Below the pieces are notes generated by a model. It made no database searches. It was not told the DNA's origin and was given only the letters and a program-made list of their open reading frames with translations. Shown here one piece after another: positions 14,689 to 22,396 of a DNA stretch of 25,558 nt. The position numbers were made by a program, and so were the translations under genes. Each line of letters begins with the position of its first letter. The stretch's first letter is position 1. Source of the DNA: Candidatus Methanogasteraceae archaeon UBA261 (GTDB taxonomy: Archaea; Halobacteriota; Methanosarcinia; Methanosarcinales; Methanogasteraceae); the NCBI GenBank assembly GCA_002506015.1, contig DAWR01000187.1, positions 1 to 25,558 on the forward strand, given 5' to 3'.

Positions 14689-16122
14689 TCACTCTTCTTC
14701 GTGCTTCACGATCACCTGATCGATTGTAATCTTCGCGTTCTTCAGAACTATCTTGATTCCACCACCACTTCCAAAACCGGACAACATACCAGCAACCGGC
14801 GCTGGCATTGGCATACCCACACCAATCGGCATACCTGCCACCACTTCCGGAACAGCCGCAGCAGAGATGGCTTCCTCCTTCTTTTTCTTTGCTTCCTTCG
14901 CTTCTTCTTTCTTCAGGAGTTCCGCAATTGCCGGATGATTCTTCTCAGTCATAAACGCCTTCAGTGAGTCGAGATCGGTCGCATCCTCCTCGGTTGCGAT
15001 TGCATCCACGATATCTTTGGGAATATCATCAAGCACCCGGTCCTTGAGATGCTTCGGCATCCAGCCAACCCGATTCCAGCCACCATCTGCAACGATGAAC
15101 TTCGGAGACCTGAAGTAGTTGATCCCGATTCCGAGGAATCCGACGATCTGCTTACCGCCGCCGGTCTGTCCAGCCATATTTGCGAATGTGAGCCCGTTTG
15201 GAGCGGCAGCGGCATAATCACGATCCACCCATCCGATGACGTCGAGTTCAGGGATGTAATATCCCACAACCTCGAAGCAGCCGCAGGACGTGTGGGGGTA
15301 TTCGAAGAATGAGTGCAGCTTGATTCTGGCGTATTCTCCCTGCGAGAGCGACGCCGCTGCCTCGTTGACCCCGTCATATTCACCGCCCAGCTCGTCAATA
15401 CACTCTCCTTTCTCGATTGCGAACTGCGGACCCTCCGGATCGACCTTGGCAGCAGCTCTTCCATCGAACCAGTTGATCGCGCCGCAGAGCGAGACCCGGT
15501 CAGGGGTCACGACACAGACGTTGGTCGGAGCAAACGACTGGCAGAGTGTGCACCCATAGAATGTGTCCACATCCTCGTCATGCAGATCGCGCGTTCTCGC
15601 ATCTCTTGTTTCGTAGATCGCCTGCACCTCTGGCAGTCGTTTCTCAATCTCATCGATCCCTGTAATATAGAGCGCCTCCATCTTCTCGATGAACGGCATC
15701 TCGTTTTTGAAGAGCATCATCGTCGCTTTTGCGATCGGTTCAAAGGAGTTGAGCCCTTTCGCGATCGCATCTTTTCCGACACGAAGCCAGATGTCGTATC
15801 GCTGATTGAGGTGCATGATCCCGCTGATATAATTCTGAAAATCGTGATTTCTACGCTCAACAATCGCCTCGAGGTCCGGTTCAATCGCTGCTCCTGCGAT
15901 TTTGTATATCATCGCAAACGGATACCTCTCGCCCTCTTTCATCTCGGATAAGTCGGGACCTATCAGTGTGAATCCGTCGTCCTCGACCTCGTCCATATCC
16001 GCAGCACGCACCAGTTCAAAGCCCTTGTCCTTGGGTCCTGCGAGTTCGATATACATGTCGTCTTTTCTGATCCGTTCCCCCTCAAACATAGGGGATAGCT
16101 CGAATGGAAATTCGTCTGCCAT
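14689..16122 (-). CDS. cdhC: Acetyl-CoA decarbonylase/synthase complex, beta subunit
   Basis: 477 residues, close to archaeal CdhC length. The Ni-Fe-S A-cluster ligands are all visible: Cys191 and Cys194 (GCTLCQSFAPTNVCVV), Cys203, Cys213 (VSLCGAINWFDG), and Cys280/Cys282 (HTSCGCFE). The strongly conserved GRAAAKVDPEGPQFAIEKG and MAGQTGGGKQIVGFLGIG blocks are present. A charged Lys/Glu stretch and an Ala/Pro/Met/Gly hinge precede a short C-terminal beta domain, as in archaeal members. The enzyme makes or cleaves acetyl-CoA from CO, a methyl group and CoA. I chose the second ATG (16122), 6 nt after AGGAGG; an ATG one codon earlier is too close. No other cdh gene is in the window, which is unusual since cdhABCDE are often clustered. 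A tubulin-like gene is divergent. Confidence 0.97.
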   Translation of the reverse strand: MADEFPFELSPMFEGERIRKDDMYIELAGPKDKGFELVRAADMDEVEDDGFTLIGPDLSEMKEGERYPFAMIYKIAGAAIEPDLEAIVERRNHDFQNYISGIMHLNQRYDIWLRVGKDAIAKGLNSFEPIAKATMMLFKNEMPFIEKMEALYITGIDEIEKRLPEVQAIYETRDARTRDLHDEDVDTFYGCTLCQSFAPTNVCVVTPDRVSLCGAINWFDGRAAAKVDPEGPQFAIEKGECIDELGGEYDGVNEAAASLSQGEYARIKLHSFFEYPHTSCGCFEVVGYYIPELDVIGWVDRDYAAAAPNGLTFANMAGQTGGGKQIVGFLGIGINYFRSPKFIVADGGWNRVGWMPKHLKDRVLDDIPKDIVDAIATEEDATDLDSLKAFMTEKNHPAIAELLKKEEAKEAKKKKEEAISAAAVPEVVAGMPIGVGMPMPAPVAGMLSGFGSGGGIKIVLKNAKITIDQVIVKHEEE

Positions 16123-16220
16123 CATACGCCTCCTGGAATTAGATGATGAATCATAACAATCTACTTAAACCTTGTTGTTTTTATTCCATATATTCAAGTA
16201 TAGTCAGGTGGAATGATTTA
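16123..16220. promoter_or_regulatory. Divergent promoter region of cdhC and the tubulin-like gene
   Basis: 98 nt between divergent genes. On the minus strand a TATA-like GGTTTAAGTAG (about 16160-16171) lies 40-50 nt before the cdhC start, leaving a short leader with AGGAGG. On the plus strand, CCATATATT (about 16187-16195) and a Shine-Dalgarno-like AGGTGG (16206-16211) precede the tubulin-like gene. Confidence 0.5.
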
Positions 16221-17516
16221 ATGATGTCGGTTCCAGCAAGTTCAGATGATTACACGAAATGGAGTTTGATCGCGTCCGGGGAGGGTGCAGGCAGGATCGC
16301 AGCCCTGTACTTCGCGAGCATGAAAAATGAGGCGATAGCCGATAGAATTTTGCTCCTTAACAGTGCAAGGGCGGATTTGAAGAAAGTACTCGACGAGATT
16401 GCGGAGAATCTCGGGGATAAAGAGACAGAGATACTTGAAACGATCCGGAGAGAGCGCGTACAGCTCTTTGGCAGGCAGAGCACCGGGACCGGGAACTTCT
16501 GGAAGGTCGGGGAGAACGAGGCACGGATCGATTTTGATGAGATCATACGGAGAAGGGTCGAGAGCCTTGGGTTGACCAGCGGCGATGCGATGTTTGATAT
16601 CATGACGCTCGGTGGCGGCACTGGAAACGGCAGCATTCCCTACTTAATCGACCAGCTAAAGCACGGATCAGGGCGAACGGCTGCAGGACACAAGCATTTT
16701 GCGCTCTGCGTGTGGCCAGACACAATCGAGGCAGATCACAGGCACTTCAACGCGATCTGCGGACTCTCCAGACTGCTAAGATACGGCAAGGATAATCACC
16801 AGAATGCCGATATCGTGCTCCTCGCCGACAACACGACCCTCGGAAAACGAATCGAGCTCGATGAGGGCGAATCCAACTATTATTTTGAGATCAACAGGAT
16901 GATTGCACAGGCGGTCGACCTGATAATGGCGCCGGGACGGAAAAACACGAATCGCGTGATTGATGTCAACGATTATATCGTATTCCCATCCCATATCGGC
17001 GTGTACCATGCCACGCCATGCATGTCCCTTGGAAACGATGTTGACTTAATCAGCCTCGAATCCGCGTTCGATGATGCGGTTGAGAACGCGTTCTTCCCGC
17101 TTGACCCGGAGACTGCAACGATGGTCTGGCTGATCGTACGCGTGCCGAAGAAGTACTTCAACCGCGGGCAGTTCGAGCAGCGAGCGCTTGATCACACGTT
17201 CAAGGGATGGATAGAAGATCACATCATCGGAAAATTGCGTTATTCGACTGTTACGTTCGTCGAAGAGGACCTAGAGACGTTTGACGTGCTTCTGCTACTC
17301 GGTGGCTTCAAACTCAACAAACTGGTTCCGGAATCATTTGAAAAGTATCTGCTCTTCAAGGAATTGCTCGAACTGAACGCAACTGATGGTGATATTTCGC
17401 TTGCGCAGTTTGGCGACGACGTGACACTCTCAACCGACGAACTGAACAGAATCGAGCAAAATCTGCGGGATTACATGGCACACATCGATGATGTGGTGGA
17501 ACGGCTGCGCGCGTGA
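16221..17516 (+). CDS. Tubulin/FtsZ-superfamily GTPase-like protein, atypical
   Basis: 431 residues from ATG 16221 (AGGTGG 9 nt upstream); the frame extends to 16143 but the earlier residues look unlike the family. Near the N terminus SGEGAGRIAALYF (about 19-31) matches the first nucleotide-binding loop, LLLNSARADLKKV the second, and GGGTGNGSIPYL (131-142) is the tubulin/FtsZ signature. NRMIAQAVDLIMAPG and NRVIDVNDY fit the next GTPase-domain helices. The product is longer and more divergent than FtsZ, with no standard C-terminal FtsA/SepF-binding tail, and also unlike canonical CetZ. It is probably a cytoplasmic GTP-binding filament protein of a less-studied archaeal group. The role is unknown; division, shape or intracellular organisation are possible. 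Confidence 0.82.
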   Translation: MMSVPASSDDYTKWSLIASGEGAGRIAALYFASMKNEAIADRILLLNSARADLKKVLDEIAENLGDKETEILETIRRERVQLFGRQSTGTGNFWKVGENEARIDFDEIIRRRVESLGLTSGDAMFDIMTLGGGTGNGSIPYLIDQLKHGSGRTAAGHKHFALCVWPDTIEADHRHFNAICGLSRLLRYGKDNHQNADIVLLADNTTLGKRIELDEGESNYYFEINRMIAQAVDLIMAPGRKNTNRVIDVNDYIVFPSHIGVYHATPCMSLGNDVDLISLESAFDDAVENAFFPLDPETATMVWLIVRVPKKYFNRGQFEQRALDHTFKGWIEDHIIGKLRYSTVTFVEEDLETFDVLLLLGGFKLNKLVPESFEKYLLFKELLELNATDGDISLAQFGDDVTLSTDELNRIEQNLRDYMAHIDDVVERLRA

Positions 17517-17565
17517 ATGCGAGTCAGAGCCACTTGACCAAACCCCACGCCATTTGACCCACCGA

Positions 17566-18750
17566 TCACACCACTCCCAAACTCATCAAGACTGCGATTG
17601 CCAGAAGCAGCACCCCGGTCACGAACCTGATTGCAGATCTGTGCTCGTCCTTGTACCGGTTCACAGATTCAGGCTGCATCCCAAACGTGATTGCAAGCCC
17701 GAGAACGAGCACGGGAAAGACCACCCCCATATTGTACACGCCAAGATAGAGCGCACCGCTGGTTGTGTCCTCTCCAAGCAGCATCTGCAGTATCGACAGG
17801 TACAGTGCACCAACACACGGAGCTTTGGCAAGGGAAAAGAGAACTCCGAGCACGAATATTGCAGGCAAACTCTCCTTTTTGACCATATTCTCTATAAAAC
17901 GCATTGCATATCCGGAGGTCCTAAATGATGATCGGTCATACTTCTTGACATGGTATGCATCATATATGTGCCATATTCCAAGCAATATGATGATTAGGAT
18001 CAATACATTCTCGATTATCTCCTGCGTACTTTCTGTATGTCCGATTGCTTGGAGTAGCCCGAAGCCTGCGACGAGATACGTGATGAATATGCCTGCGCAG
18101 AAGACCAGCACCAGCCAGAACATCCTGCGACTCCCGTTTCTCCCGTTTCTCCCGCTTTCACCGCTGGATAGTGTGATTGATGCGATGAATGCGAGTATTG
18201 CGAGGAGACACGGGTTGAATCCAGCGATCAGCCCGGCAACAAAGACTGTGGGGATCGATAGCTTGATCAGCGGCTGATGCATCCCAGTTTGGTTTGTCTG
18301 GTTTGTCTGGTTTTCCGGATCGGTCTGATCCGTATGATTCGTCTGATTCGTCTGATTCGTCGACCCCATGATCTGCGTTTGATTTTGCATGATCGAGATA
18401 TTCTGCATGCTCTGATTGAGCATATCTATAAGCATACCAAGATCTCCACCGTAATCCGAATAACAGATCACCTGACCGCAGACAACGACTGCCGGAACAA
18501 CGTAAATTTCATATTCGCTCGTTTTTTTGATACTGACCAGATTACTGATCTCATAATCCATAACCGAGAGATTGTTCTCCTCAGCAAATGTTTCTACGAC
18601 CGGTCTTGCTTTATCACATTTATTGCAGCCGATCTCGTAGAAAAACTCGATTTTGCAATCATCAGAGTGGTAAGCTTGCGCCGAAGGGATGATGGGGGCG
18701 AATATGACCAGCAACAGAAGTACAATTCCGATGACCGTTTTTTGGTTCAT
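17566..18750 (-). CDS. Secreted thioredoxin-like domain fused to CcdA/DsbD-type membrane protein
   Basis: 394 residues. A signal or anchor segment (1-26) is followed by a thioredoxin-like domain with the redox motif GCNKCDK (Cys42, Cys45) and the cis-Pro-type VVPAVVVCG (about 84-92). A linker at about 121-157 consists almost wholly of NQT/NHT/DQT units. Then comes a six-helix CcdA domain with GFNPCLLAILAF and AKAPCVGALYL, the cysteine pair that carries reducing equivalents across the membrane. The protein likely moves electrons from cytoplasmic thiols to its own external thioredoxin domain, for extracellular disulfide reduction or cytochrome c/heme-protein maturation. The start overlaps (ATGA, 18747-18750) the stop of the DUF39/ferredoxin gene, so the two are coupled. 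A DNA repeat in the linker is described separately. Confidence 0.88.
   Translation of the reverse strand: MNQKTVIGIVLLLLVIFAPIIPSAQAYHSDDCKIEFFYEIGCNKCDKARPVVETFAEENNLSVMDYEISNLVSIKKTSEYEIYVVPAVVVCGQVICYSDYGGDLGMLIDMLNQSMQNISIMQNQTQIMGSTNQTNQTNHTDQTDPENQTNQTNQTGMHQPLIKLSIPTVFVAGLIAGFNPCLLAILAFIASITLSSGESGRNGRNGSRRMFWLVLVFCAGIFITYLVAGFGLLQAIGHTESTQEIIENVLILIIILLGIWHIYDAYHVKKYDRSSFRTSGYAMRFIENMVKKESLPAIFVLGVLFSLAKAPCVGALYLSILQMLLGEDTTSGALYLGVYNMGVVFPVLVLGLAITFGMQPESVNRYKDEHRSAIRFVTGVLLLAIAVLMSLGVV
18285..18378. repeat. Short tandem repeat coding for the NQT linker
   Basis: Units of the type GGTTTGTCT and GATTCGTCT recur several times (about 18290-18360), encoding Asn-Gln-Thr on the minus strand. 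Such a tract can change unit number by slippage in steps of three codons without shifting the frame. Confidence 0.6.
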
Positions 18751-20069
18751 AGTTCAGCCAGCCGCCCCACAGGTTCTGTTAGAAGGAATGATCCGTCCTC
18801 AATCATTCTCTTCAGTTCATCTGCCAGTCTGATCGCCCCTTTCCGGTCGGAGTGGCGCAGAATGACCGGAATTTTCTTGCCGTTCAGCGGGATTGTGCCC
18901 ACCCCGGCGGTGAACGCTCCGGCGTTGCATGCGGAGACACAGTGTCCGCAGTTGCAGCAGAGACGACTGGCGATCTCACCACCGTCAAATGCGCCGGTCG
19001 GGCATTGCATGCGCACCTCACAGATTTTGCAGTGAACACATCTCGATTCATCGAACGTTGCCTGCAAACCGGACGAACCGGACGAAACAGGCGAATCCGA
19101 CCGCCAGACCTGTGAATAATCCGTCCTCCCGATCTCACTTCTCGTCCTGATGTCCATCACCGGAAGCGCAATCTCACTGTCCAGCCGGCATGTACTACGC
19201 AGGACGTCTTCGTTCAGAACCGGTATCGGCACAGCTACCGAGTTGATGATATCAACACCCGCGGAGGTTGCAAATCCTCCGATATACGACCCATCCATCG
19301 TGTGCATATCCGCAGCAAGGGAGAGATTCCGGCGCTCGGGGGTACTTCTCGTACCCTCTCCGATCACGTGCCCGGTAGCGCCGTTCACAAGGACTCTCGT
19401 ACCGATTCCGATGGTGCCTGCGTCTTTTTCGAGCGGATTCAACTCACCACACCCGGCAAACGTCGCTCCGCTACAGTTTCCTGCAAAGTCAGCAACAGAG
19501 AAGATCGAGGGGATCGCCTCGCCCGGGTTTACGAATGCCGAATAATTTCGATATACGCTGCGGGTTGTGAGCATACGCGCGAACGGGATCTCATCGATAG
19601 TAACGGTTGTGACAATCTCGCCCGCGCCCTCCCCCACCGGTGCTTCCACCACAACCTCGATTTCATTGCCACTGACCAGATCGTGGAAGAGGTGCCCGCC
19701 CCCGTATCTGGCGTCCCTCTGTGCGGTCCCGTAAACTATCATGTCAACGAGACCAAGCCTTTCGTTCGGGCATGGACCCGCGTGCGCAGGCACGCCGTTT
19801 AAGGAGACTCGTTCTGCACGGGAGAAGACGCCAGGACCTGCAACTGGAACTGATAGAATGGCAAGAGTTCCGCTCATGATGCCTCTCGTTGCAGTGGTTA
19901 CGACATCGACATCATTGACACTTACGGATTCTCCGGATCGCACGATTCCGCAGAGTTCCTGTGCAGTCATGACGATTGCGTCGCCGTTCTCTATTTTTTT
20001 GTTGATCTCTGCGATTGTCTTCATGTCTCCGCTCCAGAAGGCTTCATAGGATAGTTTGGTTGCCACCAT
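18747..20069 (-). CDS. Methanogenesis marker 16 type protein (DUF39 + two [4Fe-4S] ferredoxin motifs)
   Basis: 440 residues. The DUF39/COG1900 domain fills 1-330 with VDVVTTATRGIMSGTLAIL, NGVPAHAGPCPNERLGLVD, FAGNCSGATFAGCGELNPLE and NLSLAADMHTMDGSYIGG. A C-terminal ferredoxin part has CVHCKICEVRMQCP (Cys344, 347, 350, 356) and CCNCGHCVSAC (Cys371/372, 374, 377, 381). This architecture matches the family called methanogenesis marker 16. DUF39 relatives with a separate NIL-ferredoxin partner take part in homocysteine synthesis from aspartate semialdehyde, so a sulfur-transfer role is the best guess. There is no clear Shine-Dalgarno at the ATG (20069), so it may be leaderless or start at the next codon (GTG). 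It overlaps the thioredoxin-CcdA gene by 4 nt. Confidence 0.88.
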   Translation of the reverse strand: MVATKLSYEAFWSGDMKTIAEINKKIENGDAIVMTAQELCGIVRSGESVSVNDVDVVTTATRGIMSGTLAILSVPVAGPGVFSRAERVSLNGVPAHAGPCPNERLGLVDMIVYGTAQRDARYGGGHLFHDLVSGNEIEVVVEAPVGEGAGEIVTTVTIDEIPFARMLTTRSVYRNYSAFVNPGEAIPSIFSVADFAGNCSGATFAGCGELNPLEKDAGTIGIGTRVLVNGATGHVIGEGTRSTPERRNLSLAADMHTMDGSYIGGFATSAGVDIINSVAVPIPVLNEDVLRSTCRLDSEIALPVMDIRTRSEIGRTDYSQVWRSDSPVSSGSSGLQATFDESRCVHCKICEVRMQCPTGAFDGGEIASRLCCNCGHCVSACNAGAFTAGVGTIPLNGKKIPVILRHSDRKGAIRLADELKRMIEDGSFLLTEPVGRLAEL

Positions 20070-20453
20070 CTAAAAATTGTCGGCAGGGTGTGCTGTGTGT
20101 TCGATTCATTTGACAGGATTTGTTGCTTTGGATATGCTTTCAGTCGCATGCCTGACATGGTCTGCTCAGCGATCGGCATAAACTGCGATTTTCATGGGGT
20201 ATATCCCCCATACAGCCACAGAGAGCATGAGGTGAGTCTCCTCTGTGGTCTCTGTACACTCTGTGGCTATTGTTTTTCATCATTAAAAATCCCAAGTAGT
20301 GGCGGTGTGGAGTATATATGCGTTCAGAGCGTCCTGGTTACCACGTACTTTGAAGCGGACCTGGAGTGAGAATCATAGGAACGAACTCGGCGGCGCAACT
20401 TTAATGCCGGAATAACATCCACCAAACCAACAAGAATCAGGGATGACACAACA
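20070..20453. other. Intergenic region with palindromes between divergent genes
   Basis: About 380 nt between the DUF39 gene (minus) and the first MinD gene (plus). It holds a palindrome ATGGGG/CCCCAT (20194-20211), an inverted repeat AGCCACAGAG/CTCTGTGGCT (20214-20268) and a TATA-like GAGTATATATGC (about 20308-20320). An open frame at 20088-20369 has no coding character. Confidence 0.5.
20194..20268 (+). repeat. Adjacent palindrome and CACAGAG-type inverted repeat
   Basis: ATGGGG and CCCCAT flank a 5-nt centre at 20194-20211. Immediately after, AGCCACAGAG (20214-20223) pairs with CTCTGTGGCT (20259-20268), with extra CTCTGTGG units inside, followed by TATTGTTTTTCAT. The T-rich end makes it terminator-like on the plus strand, although no gene ends there on that strand. 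Confidence 0.5.
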
Positions 20454-21287
20454 ATGATCATATCAATAGCAAGCGGAAAGGGCGGCACAGGGAAGACTAC
20501 AGTGGCTGTAAATCTCGCATTGTCGCTTTCAAATGTACAATTACTGGATTGCGATGTCGAAGAACCGAATTCGCACATCTTCCTCAAACCGGAGATAGAT
20601 GCTGTAAAGTCAGCATGTACACTTGTACCCGAGGTCGATTATGAGTTATGCGATTACTGTGGGAAATGTGCGGCTGCATGTGAATATAACGCAATCGTCG
20701 TGCTCCCGACACAGGTCATGGTCTTTTCCGAACTCTGCCATGGCTGCGGTCTATGCGCAATGGTCTGCCCGCGGGATGCAATTAGCGAGGCGACAAGAGA
20801 GATCGGCGTTGTCAAGAAGGGGCGGAGTGGCGACACCATCGAACTCGTGTATGGGCTGCTGAATATCGGTGAGATCATGGCAGCACCCCTGATAGACCAT
20901 GTCAAAGAAGAGATCGATCCGGAAAAGACCGTGATTATTGATGCACCCCCTGGAACGGCATGTCCAGTGATTGCGGCGATATCGGGCAGCGATTACTGTA
21001 TTCTTGTGACAGAACCAACGCCGTTTGGATTATACGACCTGAAACTGATAGTAGAGGTGCTAAAAGCACTAAAGATTCCTTCTGGCGTGGTCATAAATAA
21101 AGCGGGGATCGGGGATCGGAAGGTCTACGACTACTGCAAAGAAGAAGGAATTCCGATCCTGCTTGAGATTCCTTATGATAAGAAGATCGCAGAGTATTAT
21201 TCGGAAGGCATACCATTCGTGAATGCGATCCCTGCGTGGAAGAACCGATTTTCCGGAATGATCGATGAAATCGGGGGTGAATTATGA
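20454..21287 (+). CDS. MinD-superfamily P-loop ATPase with inserted ferredoxin domain (first copy)
   Basis: 277 residues. Walker A is SGKGGTGKTT (8-17) of the deviant MinD/ParA type, with LLDCDVEEPNSH as the switch/Walker A' region. Two [4Fe-4S] motifs are inserted: CDYCGKCAAAC (Cys66, 69, 72, 76) and CHGCGLCAMVCP (Cys95, 98, 101, 105). IIDAPPGTACPVIA is the Walker B region. This is the COG1149 type, related to Mrp/NBP35 cluster carriers and often duplicated in anaerobes; it probably couples ATP binding to Fe-S cluster transfer or electron transfer, but no substrate is known. GGATGA precedes the ATG. It overlaps the second copy by ATGA. Confidence 0.92.
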   Translation: MIISIASGKGGTGKTTVAVNLALSLSNVQLLDCDVEEPNSHIFLKPEIDAVKSACTLVPEVDYELCDYCGKCAAACEYNAIVVLPTQVMVFSELCHGCGLCAMVCPRDAISEATREIGVVKKGRSGDTIELVYGLLNIGEIMAAPLIDHVKEEIDPEKTVIIDAPPGTACPVIAAISGSDYCILVTEPTPFGLYDLKLIVEVLKALKIPSGVVINKAGIGDRKVYDYCKEEGIPILLEIPYDKKIAEYYSEGIPFVNAIPAWKNRFSGMIDEIGGEL

Positions 21288-22141
21288 AGCAGATAACAAT
21301 CATAAGTGGAAAAGGCGGCACAGGGAAGACGACGCTCGTCGCATCGTTTGCAGCCCTCGCAGAAAACATTGTCATTGCTGACTGTGATGTGGATGCGCCC
21401 GATCTTCATCTGCTGCTGCATCCGGAGATTGTGACAAGAGAGGAGTTCAAAGGATTAAACGTTGCAGCAATGGATAAAGAGAAATGCATAGAATGCGGAA
21501 TATGCGAAGCATCATGCAGATTCAAGGCAATATCTGATACGGCATCCGGCTATGCGGTCGATCCGACACGCTGCGAGGGCTGTGGCGTATGTGTATTTGT
21601 GTGCGGTTCGGATGCGATCACCCTTGCAGAACGCGTCTCAGGGTATGCATTTATCTCAAAAACGAAATACGGAACAATGGCGCATGCGCAGTTAAATATC
21701 GCCGAAGAAGCGTCCGGAAAACTGGTAACTGTTGTCAGAAACAACGCACAGCGAGTTGCAGAAGAGGAAGGGTCCGACCTCATCCTGATCGACGGGTCGC
21801 CCGGCATCGGCTGCCCTGTGATTGCATCCTTAACCGGCGTGGACATGGCACTGGTCATAACCGAACCCACGATGTCAGGACTGCACGATCTTGAGCGAAT
21901 CCTGAATGTGACCAGGCATTTCGGGATTGCATCAGTTGTCTGCATCAACAAATACGATATCAATGAAGCGAACAGCCGGAAGATTACTGAATTTTGTCAG
22001 GAGCGTGAAGTCATGATTGTCAGGAATATCCCGTATGACCCAGTGGTAACCGAGGCGATGGTCGCAGCCATGCCAGTTGTTGAATTCTCAGATGGGGAAG
22101 TATCGGACGCGATAAAAGAGATCTGGGCGAGCATAAGATGA
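21284..22141 (+). CDS. MinD-superfamily P-loop ATPase with inserted ferredoxin domain (second copy)
   Basis: 285 residues, paralogous to the preceding gene and overlapping it by 4 nt. Walker A is SGKGGTGKTTL, with IADCDVDAPDLHLLL. The ferredoxin motifs are CIECGICEASC (Cys68, 71, 74, 78) and CEGCGVCVFVC (Cys97, 100, 103, 107); the second lacks the proline usual after the last cysteine. LIDGSPGIGCPVIASL is the Walker B region. Tandem non-identical pairs of this type suggest a heterodimer with one common cluster path. It is predicted to be cytoplasmic. The nearby DUF39/ferredoxin gene may share Fe-S chemistry, but a functional link is only inferred. Confidence 0.92.
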   Translation: MKQITIISGKGGTGKTTLVASFAALAENIVIADCDVDAPDLHLLLHPEIVTREEFKGLNVAAMDKEKCIECGICEASCRFKAISDTASGYAVDPTRCEGCGVCVFVCGSDAITLAERVSGYAFISKTKYGTMAHAQLNIAEEASGKLVTVVRNNAQRVAEEEGSDLILIDGSPGIGCPVIASLTGVDMALVITEPTMSGLHDLERILNVTRHFGIASVVCINKYDINEANSRKITEFCQEREVMIVRNIPYDPVVTEAMVAAMPVVEFSDGEVSDAIKEIWASIR

Positions 22142-22241
22142 AGAGGTTGGAACGCCGGGCAAGATATCTGCAGAAAGCCTTATGCCACACAGTGGGGGCG
22201 TGAGGATGTGATTAATCCGAATGAATGTGTTTACGGTGAAA

Positions 22242-22357
22242 AACCACGGGATTTCACGAGATTAACACAAGAAGATGGTGATATATACAAGATATTGGTT
22301 GGTTTTGCATCTTGCCCCCACACACCTTCTTGTAGAAATCTGCGTAATCTTGAAGTT
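22242..22357. repeat. Hairpin repeat, copy C (diverged)
   Basis: Left arm 22242-22272 begins AACCACGGGATTTCACGAG; right arm 22328-22357 ends GCGTAATCTTGAAGTT. The arms pair imperfectly and match the arms of copies A and B. Here the loop is 55 nt instead of 2 nt and the palindrome next to copy A is absent. It lies between the second MinD gene and the P-type ATPase. Confidence 0.65.
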
Positions 22358-22396
22358 AGCTAAACACGTACATTCAAAAGATATCAGGTAACCGCG

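Noticed and set aside
15313..15951. Long plus-strand frame opposite cdhC
   Set aside because: It is the antisense shadow of a well-supported gene.
20088..20369. 93-codon open frame, Cys-rich
   Set aside because: It runs through palindromes, has no ribosome site and no protein-like pattern; the cysteines come from TGT-rich repeats.
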